Assembly (NCBI GenBank): GCA_947652115.1
Contig: OX393563.1
Span: forward strand, 9,383,495 to 9,447,494
DNA: 64,000 nucleotides
Reading direction: 5' to 3'
Source: Blastomussa wellsi
Lineage: Eukaryota; Cnidaria; Anthozoa; Scleractinia; Plerogyridae
Positions 1 through 13,309 of this stretch are shown piece by piece (position 1 is the first letter of the stretch; each line of letters begins with the position of its first letter). A model generated the notes under the pieces. It saw only the letters and a program-made list of their open reading frames with translations. It ran no database searches and was not told the DNA's origin. The translations under genes and the position numbers were made by a program.

Positions 1-42
1 AAAATATGTTTTCTATCTTTATTATGTCTTCTTAAATTAAAG

Positions 43-3000
43 GGCTCGACTTGTGCGTTCTGTGAAAGTATGCTACGTCATAAAGGCTTCAAGACGGGAT
101 TTTATAGGTACATTGAAAACTGATCACAGTGGTCTTTTAGTAACTTTAAAATGGAGAAATTACAAAATTTAATGAAGTTGGGGAGCTTTCAGGGTGCAAT
201 TTAATTGGATAACTCCACCACCCATGTGCTTTTATTAGTGATTTGTGTCTGTTGTGGTTTAATAGGCCACTTTCACAAGAAATTAAAATTCAGCTTGATA
301 GCGAGGCCTAGAGGACGCAAACAAGAGAAATTAATAAACATGCGTTTTTTATTTTCTTTGTTTGTGTCGTCTGGGTGTTGCTACCAAACTGAACTCTAAT
401 GTAGCGAAAGTTACAATTTGGTATTTTCTCTTGTTTTAATAAACATGTGTTTTTTATTTTCTTTGTTTGTGTCCTCTGGGTGTTGCTACCAAGCTGAACT
501 CTAATATAGCGAAAATTACAATTTGGTATTTTCTTTTGTTTTATATTCGTAAATTATCTATAATTTTCCATACACCAGAACAAAGGAATACACCATATTG
601 CACTGAGGGTAAAATTGAACTGCAGCATGTCTGCCTTAAAGAGGCAATACAGTTGAATTCCACCATTCAGCTGGTCATGTCTGCATTACAGTATGTGGTG
701 TCTGCTTTCAGTACGTTGACTGCAATAATTTTTGTTTTTTGTTGGTGTCCTAAATGATCTGTTCTTGTGCTTTTAGCTCACCACATTTAATGGAGGTCAG
801 AGAAAGAATCCGAATCAATGGGAAACCATTATCAAAGGAAAAGTTCTCAAAATATTTTTTTGACTGCTGGGATAACCTCTTAAATAATGGTGATGTAAGT
901 AATCATGAACCAATGCATTGTGTTATGTGGCTGAATGTAATTTAGGCTAAGTTAAAGAGGCTCTATCACAAGTATCACTTTAAAAACCCAAGAGCCTAAA
1001 GTTGTATTTACACCAATAAACACCTATAGAAATAGTGGTGCGGTTGTGCTAATAAATTACCATGCCAGTGTACTGAAGCTTCAAGAGGATTTATTTCATT
1101 TTAAAACTTCCATGATCTTTACATCTCAACTTTTTCAAGTTTGCCCCTTGTGGAGGGGGGCATAAGGGGGCTCCGAAAACCACAAAACCGCACAGAAATA
1201 CGCCAAAAACCGCAAACTGAATCGGATTTTTCCCGAATACTGAAACCGAAACCGCACATGCACGTGTGCATGGAGGCCACAATATGAAAGCTGATGTCAG
1301 CAAGACTTGTGATACATTGTGCGTTAATATTAAACATACCATCATAACACCAATGGTATATTGTACTACACTATTATACTACTAACCAAATGCCGACCGT
1401 TCTTAAGAGTGTTGTCACCACAGACACTTTTTTCACCGAAAACCGTGACTTAAATATTGTAATAACTGTAAACAGCTTAGTGTTTTAAAACCGCAAGTTA
1501 CAATAAAAATTACCACAAAACCGCACCAAAAATAACGCAAAACCGCATCACGGCAAACCCTTACGCCCCCCTCCTTGTGGCCTCGAAAAAAGGCTTGCAG
1601 TTCCGCCGTCCTTCAATTATTTACTTGATATATCCGTGTACATTTTGTATATGAATGTAAGTACCTAAGTCATAATTTTAGTGCTGGCCAGCATGTTTTG
1701 TTATTATTGAAGGCAGTCACTTAGCTTCGAAAGGGCTACTAGGTTTTTACAACTTCCCTGTCAAGATCAGCTCATTTTGTTTGTGTGACATTTCATGGCA
1801 CATGCACACATTTTCTAGTTTGCTGCTCCCCTATCCAGCCCACCCATTTAAGTATATGATAAGTATGGTTTGTGATGGTGCCTGGGTGGATTCCACTCAC
1901 AGCTCAATCGTTGTCGTCGCCTGCGGCAGAGGCGGTGTTGTCGTTGTTGTCATCGTCACCCATTCGATGATTGTCATTTATATCATCATCATTCATTCAA
2001 TGATTGTCATTATTGTTAATTATTATTAGCTTATTATTGCTAATAATAATTATTATTACCATCACATCTGTCATGTCTAATATGATTAAACTGGGGGTGA
2101 TTCTTATGTATGACTGTGGATATCAATATTGGAAGCATGAAAAGACAAATAACTGGTACTGTATGTAATGAAATGCTTGTTTGATGATCTTGAAGGGAGA
2201 AGGGAAAAGTAACATGCCAGCATACTTCAGATATTTGACCTTGATGTCTTTTCATGTCTTTCTGCAAGAGAAGGTAAGATGATAGAAGAAATTGAATGTC
2301 ATTGCACAGCAAAGTGGCTGTTTGGTAGCCTGAGATCGGTGAGGCTAGTGCCTTACCACAGGTTGCCCAACAGGCAAGCATGAAGTAGACATGTCTCACC
2401 CGGAATGTGCAAGGGAAGGAAGGGATGAAGGAGGACTGGTGGGAGGAGGGAGTGGTAGAGTGGAATAAAAGGGAGGGTGAGAGGGATGGATGGGTGAACG
2501 GTGGTTGATGGTTGGGAGAGAAAAAGGGAAGGAAGGATGATCTTGAAAGCAGACAACACAGGCTGGAATTTGTGTGTTACTTAAACTTAACTTACGTACA
2601 ATTATTTGTTTCTCTTGAATGAAATAATCAAGAAAAAAAGAATTTGAATATTTCACTTTCCTTATTTTAGGTTGATGTTGTTATTCTTGAAGTTGGAATT
2701 GGAGGTGCCTATGATTCCACAAATATTATCAGGTACATATGTGCCTGGGTTTTTTCTGTTTCTTTTGTCAATAATGAAATACAACTAGTAGTAATCAAAG
2801 ATTAGGAGTGCGTTCAACGATTTTGATTCACTTGGCTTTGGTTTCCAGAAATTCAAGCTTTCTTTAATACTAAAATCAACATTTTAAAAATCATTATGAA
2901 ACTCTTAACGGAACTGTGGTTGATGAACATGATTTTTCCGATTTATTCATACAAATACAATATTTGGAGCTTTTTGCATTGCGTGACACCGCTATTCACA

Positions 3001-6000
3001 AATAACAAAGTTGCAGTCAGTGTTTCGAAAACCATAGACTGTGTATGACAAATATCATTTCTTTGTCGCCCAACAAATGTAAACAATTTAACGCAGCAAA
3101 CGCACATGCAAGCTAAAATGCAAACATAAAATTCACGATTACAAACATTGTCACGGCACCGATCGAAATCTGCTGTTATATATTCGCACCAGGAGTTTTA
3201 CACTCTTCACTACATGGTTCTTCTTGGATAACAATAAGGCTGATTTGAACAGTAGAGCGTCACAACACTACGCAGCCGAGTTTTATAATGAGATCAGTGG
3301 GTTGCTTGGGCGAATTGCAGCATCTGTTTCCTAGAAAACACACCAGCAGTAGGCAGGCTTCTGATGTTCTGATAAGTAGCTTCAATCGTCTTTACCAGTG
3401 ATAGCCCAAATAAACCAATACAACTGCGAAAAAAGTTAGACAAAATCGAAAAACACTCGAAGGGACGTGAAAACAACGTATACAACGCAACTTACCTGAG
3501 AACACTCCGACCAAAAGAAGAAGCACAGTCCAGAATTCGAAAACAATTCGCAAAAGTACAGTCAAGAACTCAACAATCCACCAAGACGCGAAACAAGAAC
3601 GTGAAACTTGACTCCGCTAGAAACGAAGCACAGCTGTGAAGCACATGGTCGACGGAAATGACGTCATTCGCCCCTGAAGAATTTTTCGGGGTGGCCAAAT
3701 GAATGAATCGCCCAAAAATCTCGATTTCGACAGCATTAGGAAGGCGTTCTGTCGAATGCAACAAGGTCTTCTGTATACATCCAGATATTTCTTGTACCAA
3801 TTCTTAACTTGTGATTGATTCCAATAGTTTTCAAATCTTTAGAAATTATATTTCTTTATTTTTAATATATAATATCTTGACGAGGAGCACATTATTTAAT
3901 TACCTGTTTCCAAGACAAGTACCATTTTAATTAAAAATTGTTTTGTAAAATTGTAATGCTGTACATGAAGTCTGCGTTTCTCAAGGAAACCTGTAGCGTG
4001 TGGAGTGACATCCCTTGGTATGGACCACATCAGTACTCTAGGTGGAACATTGGAGAGTATTGCCTGGCAGAAAGCAGGGATATTCAAGGTAATCATTGAT
4101 GACAAGGCATTATGATCATATTTAATTGTATCTGAGTAGAAAAGAACTGTGACTAAGCTATTTCACCTCTTACTGAAGACTGTCCAGTAAGTTGTTATTT
4201 ACTATATTGAATTTTATTGGATCTGCACTCAACACATTATATAGAAAATACATGTATTATACAGGATTTTTCTGCTCAATCATGGTATCTCCAGACCATT
4301 TCCAAATGGCAATTGGAGCTTGTTTAGCGCTTCTTCAAAATTTTTGTCACTTTGGTAATAATTTCTGGGTTGATGTCATTTCGTCCGAGTCTGTAACTGC
4401 CCTTGGGTGTATGAGGATGATTATATTTAGTGCTTTATGATGATGATGATGATGAGTAGATTGACTGATGCACTACCACTGAATTCATCGATATGCGACC
4501 CTTTATCAAAACTCTAACGACCAGTTGCCGCAAGGCTTCCATCAATCAAAACTTATTAATGACCTTATATGGAAGGCGTTTGTTTAATCAGACTTTTTAA
4601 AGGTATTCAAATAATATAATATAATATAATCAAGCATAGTTTTCCATTTTTCATATAATAAGGTCATTATAAAAATTTGCTCACAGCAGTTTTGATCAAC
4701 GGGTCACATATCACTGAATTTGACAGTAATAAACTTCACTACTACTAATACTTGGACTAAAAAGGATTTAACACTGCAATGTTTTTCTTTTTGTTTTTCC
4801 TCAGCCAGGGGTTCCTGCCTTTTCTGTTCCGCAGCCAGAAAATGCCATGACTGTTGTAGCTAACAGAGCAAAAGAATTAAAGGTATTTCTACAAATGAAT
4901 GATACAAGAATTAGTTGTTTTTCATTTTATTTTTTCACTTAGGAAATGTTTGTATTTTTTAGGCTCTTCTTCACGTTGTTCCATCATTAGAACAATACCC
5001 AGGGAAATTACCAGGTAATTTACTGTATAAACAGTAAAATGTTTATTATAATTGTGATTACTGGATGGTACTATAATTATTTTATTTTCAGATGGTTGAA
5101 CACTGTTGGGTGGGCTATTATGGCCTGGTTATTGAACTCGAGATCAAACAATCTGATTTCAGTACTAGCCATGTTTACTGTAAATAGTGCTGTCCTTACT
5201 AACAAATGAAAGCTAACTGCAAACAGACCAGAGTGGAACTAGCTGCAAGCAAACCAGAGTGGAACTAGCTGCAAGCAAACTAGAGTAGAGCTTATATATA
5301 ACCACTGGAGTGGAACTAACCGCAACCGACATGGAATGTTAATTGCTTCTGAGCTAATTTGTATACAGCCAAACCTTGATACCATTGATAACAACCTATT
5401 TTGTGTAAAAGTCACCTTGACTCATTGACTCCTGATGCACACCAATGGACTCATTTGACTTGTAAAATGAGGGACCTTGCAAAAGCATTCTATCTGGAGG
5501 TCAATAGCAATACTCCTTCATGAGCACCACAGAAACTAGGGTCAGCTCTGGCTCTTAACCTTTATCTGTCAGCTCTAACCTTTACCTGTGGCTAATATTG
5601 TAGTTTCAATTCCCTGTCAGGGAAAATTCTGTCAATATTGCTGCTCACTTACATTTTTGTATGTTCTGCCTGAATGTTCTATAATGTTGGCCATGTCTTT
5701 TTCAGTTTTAGTGAGAGGTGTGGTGGCCTAAATGGTTATTGCACTGGACCCCAGATCGGATTGTCTGGGCTCAAGCCCTGGCGGGGCACTGCATTGTGTT
5801 CTTGGGAAAGTCCCTTTACTCTGACAGTGCCTCTCTTCACCCAGGTGTATAAATGGGTACTGGCAAATTTACTGCTGGGGGTAACCCTGTGATGGACTAG
5901 CATCCCATCTACAAGGAGGGGGGAGTAGAAACACTCTCTGTCGCTTCTTGCTAAGTAAACCAGGGTATATAAGCTCTGGCCTGAAGGGCCACTAGGCTCG

Positions 6001-9000
6001 TATGCAGACTTTGTCTTACCTTTTTCATTTTTGTGTCTTCCACAGATCTTGGCCTGGAAGGAGAGCACCAGTTATTGAATGCATCACTGGCACTTCAACT
6101 TTGTAACACTTGGTTACTAAGAAGATTCCAGAAGGACAAAACTCTTGAAGGTTTGATTTTGTTCCTTTTTCATGTGATCATGTAGTATTATGTTAAGGCT
6201 GGAATCCGCAAGTAGTGAATTATAAAGTTTCAGCTGAGTACTGTAAAGTCAAAACCAAAGTTACTTTGGCACAAAGGACGGAGGCAATCCAGTTGTCCAA
6301 ATAAAACTCTAAGTGATTACACATAGCCGACACAAAGTGCTGGAAAACATACACTTGAGAGTTGTGATTGGTTTTGGTTTTACTTCTGACTTACCTCTTA
6401 AACCAATCACTGAGCATGCATAGTGATGCAATTAACCAAAGCAACTTGCTAATTAATTTTTAATACTCAGTTGAAAACCACTCTAATTAGGAAAACATCA
6501 GAATTAATCGGCAACTCCAATAACAGAAATTCCACAAAGGATGGTCATCGACCTTGTTCCCAGACCCTGGGAATGAGGTTGGATGGCCATGAAAAACTAC
6601 AAATCCCCCAAAATTTTGAGCCCGAGCTCAGAATACAATGGAAAACCATTACCTGGTCAGCGGCCAACGTGACCTCGATGAGCCTTAACCTGAGCCTTTG
6701 ATATGGTCATATGATACTGGTCAGCAGATACCTTCTTTTGACAGCTGTCAATTGACCATAACAGTGCGAAGGTGTAAGCTTATGGTAACCTTTTGAAATG
6801 TTAACCTGGTCGACTCTATGAAATATGGCCGCCACATTGATATTTGTATAAAAGGCAGTTTTGTTTAGACCTCTTATTCCTCATGATTATACAAAATATA
6901 AAGAAACTGGGAAAGTTAGGATTTCACAGGAACACATTGGATGATGAATCTCTTATTACACATTGACACATTAAGGTATGTTTTATGGCTATACATTTGT
7001 CATTTCAAATTCCCAAGATTACAAAGATCTTGCTGAGATCTCTGTAATCTTGGTGAGATTGGTGAGTTCTTGGTGATATATCGGCAAATATTGTCTAAAA
7101 ATGTCTAATGTGTTTTGTGTATTTTGTCTGGTCGGAAAAAGGTGTTGTTTCTTGACTGGAATAGTATAATATTTTAATTTGAAATTTACTTGGCTTTTTT
7201 GTCATCCAGGCGAGAAAAAACAAACAAATGCAACCGAGTCACCCAGTGAAGAACCATGTATAGGTGAACCTTCCACAAAAAAAGCCAAGGTTGAGTTTCC
7301 GTTAATAGCTCAAACATTTGAAGTTTCTGAAGATTTTAGAAATGGTAAGGATACCTATTCTTTCACCCAAGATCCATTTAATTGTCCAAAAAAGGGTCTG
7401 TTAATTATCCTGTTCCTACGAGAGATTCAGCATGGTATCATGTGGCAAAAAATCACACATTCTCCAAGACTGTAAACACAAACATACAGTCAAACCTCTC
7501 CTTGCAGACACCTCTCTATTACAGACACCCCTCTAGTACGGACCAGTTTCTTATGTCCAGACACAATTCTGACATATTTTCTTAAAAGAAAAACTCTAAA
7601 ATACAGACCCTCTCTAAAACGGCCAACAGACACTAAATCTCGGCCCCAGAGAGAAAATACCCATATAAACTAATAATTACCTCTTTATTACAGACATTCC
7701 GGTGATCAGGTAGTGCTAATTTGTGTGTACAATTACATGCACAATTTTCTGTTGGCTGTTACACAAACATTGACACTTTCTTCCGATCAGAGATAAAAAT
7801 GCCATTTAATAAAATGTGAGAAAAGCGAAGAAAAGGGAGAATGTTTGCAAAACTAAGAAGTTTGACTGTACTGTCCTTAGAAGTTTTTGCTGTTCGTGGG
7901 AAAAACAGCTATATGTATATTTGTGCTTTAAATCTCTCTATTTTTATTGTCTATTTTCTATTTCTCACATTCTGAAATGCACAAGGTTTGAAGAATACCA
8001 AATGGTGTGGACGAAATCAGGTGATTGTAAGACCACAAGTCTCGTTCTATCTGGATGGTGCACACACCCCAAAGAGTATGGAGGTACATAAATGTCACAA
8101 GAAGCTCTTGACTATAGTTGAGACATGCTGGTAGTACTGTAGATGTATTAATTGAATAGATGTTTTCAACAGTGAAGTTCTAAGAAAATGTAGACAAATT
8201 GTTAATTGGGATAAATTTCCCTCAGTTGACAAATTTTTGTGTGAATCTTGAAAGTTGCTTTTGATTTTAAATACGGTAATCTTTATACAGTTTTGAAACA
8301 GGTAATAACAACAATAATTATATATTTATAAATAATTATATATTTATTTTACAACATCCCATCATATGACTTGCAGTAAAAGGCACTAACAATTGTTAGT
8401 GCCTTTTAATGCATTAGACGTATGTTGGGGTGTTATAAAATAAATACATTGTATATTACTAATTATTGTTGTTATTACCTATTTCAAAACTGTTAGGACA
8501 AAACCTATTTTGGGATTAGTATACCTGAGTCAAAAGCATGAGGTTTTTTTATCAGGATTTTCAAAAAATTGCTATTAATTTTGTTATTTGTAAAACACCT
8601 GCTTCCCTGATAAAACTTTCAGGCTTGCGTGAAGTGGTTTAAAAAGAGAGCAGATGAGGAAAAGCAAAAAGAAAGGTAATACTTGGAAAAAATAACTTTG
8701 TAGTGATGTCCTGTACCATACCTTTCCCACTCTGAAAAGTTTTTTGACATATATGACAATTTGTGGAACTTATGGTGAAAAAGTGCCAAGTTAAACCATT
8801 ACTCCTACCCACCCCCACCTCTGCATATGCTCTAAAGGATTTAAGGGTAACTTTTCCAGTATTGTAATTGAGATGTCAAAAATTCATCAAAATTTATGCA
8901 ATGATAACAGTCCAGCACACTTCACTGAATGTGGTACAGCGTTGTTTTTAAGTTTTCAGTGAATTTTGAAGAGGTTTTATAGTTTGACCTGATGATATCA

Positions 9001-11619
9001 TTCATATCTATTGTCCTTATTATGAACAGTGGTAGTGTTGCTCGTGTGTTGATATTCAACTTGACTGGTGGTCGGGACCCTAACAGGCTTCTCAAACCAG
9101 TTATGGTATGTATTACCGACTTCAGTGTGATGCAAGGGCAAACTACTTTGAATAATTTGAAGGGGTGCATGGAATAAGACTCTGATTTCTGGTCTAATAT
9201 GACATCCAACCAAAGATTTACAAGCATACACCAAGCAAATTGTAAGGATAATCTATGAATTTTTTATAGTCATCCCAACTAATTGAACTATAAATGAGGT
9301 CTGAAGTGCAACAGGTCATTGCACTTGTGTTTTTCTGCTAGGATTGCTCTCCCCTTACTGCAGGGCGTGAAATTAACTTTCTTCTAGTCGCCACTTGGCT
9401 CCTAAATTTTTCAAAGTGATAGCCAATTCCAAAATTTTGATCGCCACATTTTTTTTAAAAAAAATCAGCCATCATTAAATTTTTACTAATAGACCAATTA
9501 CTTTCTAAGCTATTTTAAATTTTAAATGAGATCCATTTGCCAGTGAAATGGAACCAAATGATGATAAATGAGCCTGCAATACAAAGGGGGTCAATAGAAG
9601 GGGTTCCATGATATACAACATGAAAGGTTAATACATAAATCCAAAATCAAATGACAGATCAGAAACAACCTTGACTAGAAAGTTTAATGACTGCCTTATA
9701 ATCTCAACATCACAAGGTTAGTCTAGTTGCCAATTTGACTACTAAATTTTCAGGATTTGGTAGCCAAACTGGAAAATTTAGTTGCATGGGCACCTGTATT
9801 AGGCACAATTTCACGCCCTGCTTAGACAAATCTTCTGGTCAACTAATGGTGCCAGACACACACCCTTTTGCCACTTTTGTCCAGCTGCTTAAAGCATTAC
9901 TGGAATGTAGTGGAGGGGGACAAGGGGCTGGGAGCATGGTCATTCCAGAAAATATCCATACCCTACCGTGACTTTTTGATTATGACAGGGTTCGTATGGG
10001 TCCTTGAAAATCTGGAAAATCCTGGAATTTTATTATGGCATTTTCCAGGCCTGGAATGTTCTGGAAATCTGTTAAACTCGATAAATGAATGTTTCTGAAC
10101 TATCTTTATAAGAAATGCGAGGCTTACAGTTGAGAGAATTTATATTGGGATCTTGGAAGAAAAGGGTTTAATGTGAATTTTGGAGTCCTTGAAAATTCGA
10201 TATGAGCCCTGGAAAAGGCCTGGAAAAGTCCTGGAAATTTGTCTGTGAAAAGGGTTATGAACCCTGTTATGACTGAGTGGCCAATTTCGAAAGCTGTCAT
10301 GTAACTTAGCAGCAACCACTCTGAACAAGAGATATTCAATGGTGTTGTTCAGTTCTGGAACTGAAGCAAGGTCGATCATGACCTAGCTTGTTATATTTTC
10401 CAAAATTGCCACAGTGATTGTAACTTGTAAGTAAACTTTTCTCACAAAAGAGAAAGGCACATGTTCATAAAGTTCTTCTTTTTTTATTCTAGGGGTGCAA
10501 CTTTGATCATGCAATTTTTTGTCCCAATACTGTTAATCTGAACTTGAAATGCAGTGATTCAGGTAGTATATGTTAACCTGTTTGGTGCATAAAACTTTCA
10601 ACATTCATCTCTCTTTTTGGCCAAGAACTCATGAGTGAGCATCACATATCCAGGCACAGAGATGGTTATAACCATGTCACATCCAACAAGGGTGTTTGAA
10701 ATAACCATTTCATTCAAAGCAATCACAAGATATTAGATAACTTGCTGCCATAATTCAATTTGTTTGTAAAAATTGAAGTTGTTTTTTATTCAGTTGCATT
10801 TTGGTGGGAATGGTATAATTGACAACTATTCCCCCAAAATGAAGGTGAATGGCTATAACCATCTCATATCCAACAAGCACGAATGGAATAATTGTTTTGT
10901 TAAAAATGCCCAAAAAATATTGTGCAAACATTGTGAAAAATGCATTCTTTCACGTGTGCACCTACCATATTTGTAGGTATTTGAGCTCATATACTATTGC
11001 CTCTAAACCAATCAAAACTCAGGAAATGCAATATGCCATAGCTAGTTTTTAATAATAAAGGATATCCCATGTTTGAATAGCCAATCAGCGCATGCCAGCA
11101 ATGCAACAATGTTAGATATCCAATGGCTAGTTAGGCAAACAAAGCTCTTTAAATCCATTAGTCAATGCTACAGTTTTCAACAAGCTCTAAAGAAGCCCAG
11201 TGTGCTTTACAGCTATATGTCATACTATCATTCTTCCCTTAGATTTGACCAACTTTACTGTAACTCATGATAGCCAACTGCGGTGGTGTGTGGAAAATCA
11301 GCGCGTTTGGATGGCTCTGAGAGGAGCAGGCTTCCAAGCACATGCAAACCCATCACCGGACTGCACAGACAATGGCCATGTAATAAAAAATGGAGATGAT
11401 GATGGTCCTTATTCCACAATATTTCCTTGCGTATCTCAGGCTGTTCGCTGGATAATAGGAGGAAGGGATCCTCTTATTCCTGCATTTTCTCCAGATGACC
11501 TACCAATACCAGACTTTATTTCTCAGGCAACAAGGCTTCAGATTCTAATTGGAGGCAGTTTGCATCTTGTTGGCACAGTGATGAAAGTACTAGGGCCCGA
11601 AATTGTTGGAGATGTGTAG
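43..11619 (+). CDS. FPGS: Folylpolyglutamate synthase, 5'-partial, 14 exons visible
   Basis: This enzyme adds gamma-linked glutamates to folates using ATP, which retains them in cytosol and mitochondria. Exons: 43-107, 777-894, 2196-2273, 2671-2732, 3986-4088, 4805-4882, 4963-5014, 6046-6150, 7210-7344, 7986-8083, 8623-8675, 9030-9105, 10493-10562, 11243-11619. All have GT-AG borders, and the phases join to 490 codons including the stop. Family signatures seen: GSTCAF (end of the P-loop, whose first half lies off the window), [100 protein letters not shown] and the C-terminal [16 protein letters not shown]. The human protein has the same order of motifs. The N-terminal exons, including any mitochondrial leader, are missing to the left. 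A possible AATAAA lies near 12200. The introns carry many repeat insertions, but no coding exon is broken. Confidence 0.95.
1152..1574. mobile_element. Putative MITE with G-rich terminal inverted repeat
   Basis: The segment opens with GAGGGGGGCATAAGGG and closes with the near-exact inverse CCCTTACGCCCCCCTC, about 420 bp apart, in the second visible FPGS intron. The interior repeats AAACCGCA at least six times. No coding capacity is seen and target duplications are unclear. A non-autonomous DNA transposon is the simplest reading. Confidence 0.5.
4490..4712. mobile_element. Putative MITE, about 220 bp, in an FPGS intron
   Basis: GATATGCGACCCTTTATCAA at the left matches the reverse complement of the right end TTTTGATCAACGGGTCACAT with few differences, and a second inner pair (TAATGACCTTAT / ATAAGGTCATTA) extends the arms. 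CACTGAATT occurs on both sides, about 13 bp outside the left arm and just outside the right arm, and may be the target duplication. The interior is AT-rich, with a TAATA run. Confidence 0.5.
5206..5330. repeat. Short minisatellite, about 26-bp unit
   Basis: About three head-to-tail copies of a unit containing GTGGAACTAGCTGCAAGCAA, with degenerate copies at both edges. It lies in an FPGS intron. A loosely similar array (AAACAGGCTAAC units) is in the photolyase intron at 23800-23930. Confidence 0.6.
5715..6020 (+). mobile_element. tRNA-derived SINE copy
   Basis: This is a member of the SINE family seen throughout the window. It has a pol III A-box-like stretch (TGGCCTAAATGGTTATTGC), a degenerate B box, then the family body GTGTATAAATGGGTAC, ATGGACTAGCATCCCATC and GGGCCACTAGGCTCGTATGC. 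It ends 25 bp before the FPGS exon at 6046. Confidence 0.75.
8288..8492. mobile_element. Palindromic fold-back element
   Basis: A 205-bp imperfect palindrome. CAGTTTTGAAACAGGTAATA at the left is matched by the inverse at the right with one change, and the arms run on through ACAACAATAATT. The centre (8378-8408) is a perfect hairpin, AGGCACTAACAATTGTTAGT plus flanks. It lies in an FPGS intron and has no coding capacity. Confidence 0.65.
9986..10266. mobile_element. MITE, CAGGGTTC family, copy 1
   Basis: The element begins CAGGGTTCGTA and ends ATGAACCCTG, and TTATGA directly flanks both ends (9980-9985 and 10267-10272). The interior has TGGAAA/CCTGGAA runs and a conserved block GAGGCTTACAGTTG. 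A second copy is at 31123-31406. The CAGGG ends recall hAT-type elements, but the 6-bp duplication is not diagnostic. Confidence 0.7.
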
Positions 11620-12240
11620 GAAATAACACACTACATATGAATGTTGGAAGTAGGCCGAGGACAGAGGATCTATCACCTCAGTTGTGTGCAGTCATCCAAT
11701 TAAACTACACAATGACAGTTTGCAAGCAAGCAGTCTGATGTGAAAAGTAGTAAGCCCCACAATGTGCAACTCTGATAAAAATCATGTAATTTGAGGTCAT
11801 TCAGCTATTGAAATTACTGAAAAGGCTATCATGATGAAAGACTTTGCAGCTCTAATTTGCTGCTGACTGTGGAGCAGATGTGAAAATTAGCAAACCCTTC
11901 ATGCAATTTGAGTTCATTTAACTACACTGAGAAGGCTATAAAGGTGCATCTTATAACATATAACTTGTAAAATGTGGCCAATTTACTTCATTTGGTGAAA
12001 ATATTGTTTGATGTGTATATACAGATATGTATTCATAACTTATTTTCTGATCTCGTACCTCAGAAAGCCAAGCATCATTCTGGTAGTACTTGATTTTGAC
12101 TGCTAAAATTGTATTATATTTTTTAAATTTATGTACAAAATAGTTACTAGACTTTTCGATGGGAGGGTGTGAACAGTTCAACGACAAAATGATCCAACAA
12201 ATAAAAATATCATATACTTTATAATATTTTATTCAGTGTG

Positions 12241-12730
12241 TTGGTAGGCACAGGGGCCTGATGGTTAGTGCGCTGGACTCCTGATCAGGCAGTATGGGTT
12301 AAAACCCTGGTGACACCACAGAAAAATGTACCACGCAGAGCATGATGTCACTGTCAATGTGGTTCTCTTTAGCAAGAGAAGCCATGATGTATCAAATTAT
12401 GACAGAATTTTAGTCCAAACGAGCTAACTTTAGTAGTGGTTTCCTTAAAAATTGCCAACATGCTCACATTTTTGGACATTATCTCGTTTTTGTGCAGGGT
12501 CGCCCTGGTCAGGGCACCGCATTGTTTTCTTAGGCACAACATCAAGGTGTATACATGGGAACAAGCAAATTTAATGTTTGGGTGGGGAGGGGGGTGCTTT
12601 GATGGACTAGCATCTCATCCAAATGGAATACAAATCCTGTTCACTTTGCTAAGGAAACTGGGATGAGCTTTGGCCTGCTGTGCCATTAGGCCCTTCACAG
12701 GCTTAACCTTTTGCCATGAACTAAAATCTT
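12241..12730 (+). mobile_element. Interrupted SINE copy
   Basis: The head is at 12241-12312 (GGTTAGTGCGCTGGACTCCT). The body resumes at about 12493 (GGGCACCGCATTGTTTTCTT, then GATGGACTAGCATCTCATCC and GTGCCATTAGGC). CCCTGGT occurs at both edges of the intervening ~180 bp and may mark a later insertion. It lies downstream of FPGS. Confidence 0.6.
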
Positions 12731-13000
12731 TGTAACAAACTTGAACTGAGTTATGTCTTCTTGCCAGACTTTTAGCCAGGATTTGAAAAGTGGGCATCCA
12801 AGATCCAGGAGGCTGTGGGACATATTGTAAGCATGTAAGGTGTATTTCTGCTGTTTTGAGTGCAAATTTATTTTAAGATTTCCAAATTTGCCAAAAAAAA
12901 TAACTTGATACAGCTATTTATATTGAGATTCTATAAAAGTGGGCGTCTACGGGAAACCTGGCCACTCGTGTGGCTAAAAGTTTGCTTCTTACCCATATGG

Positions 13001-13309
13001 GAGGCGCAGTGGCCTAATGGTTAGTGCGCTGGACTCCAGATCGGACGGGCTGGGTTCGAGCCTCCAGCCGGGACACTGCATTGTGTTCTTGGGCAAGACA
13101 CTTTACTCTCACAGTGCCTCTCTTCACCCAGGTGTATAAATGGGTACCAGTGAATTTACTGCTGGGGCGTAACCCTGCGATGGACTAGCATCCCATCCAG
13201 GGGGGAGTAGAAATACTCTCTGTTGCTTCATGCTACAGAAACCGGGATAAGTTCTGGCCTCTGGCCTGATGGGCCACTAGGCCCGACTGCAGACTTGCCT
13301 TACCCATAT
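13001..13309 (+). mobile_element. Best-preserved tRNA-derived SINE copy
   Basis: Near full-length member of the family. The A box region is TGGCCTAATGGTTAGTGCGC and the B box is GGTTCGAGCC. The tail ends at CTAGGCCCGACTGCAGACTT. CTTACCCATAT occurs just before the start and at the 3' end, consistent with a target-site duplication. This copy is a good seed for a consensus. Confidence 0.8.

Noticed and set aside
7490..7700. Possible pogo/Tigger-like transposon end (CAGTCAAACCTCTCC, GACACC words)
   Set aside because: Only one plausible end was found and no matching inverse or target duplication could be located.
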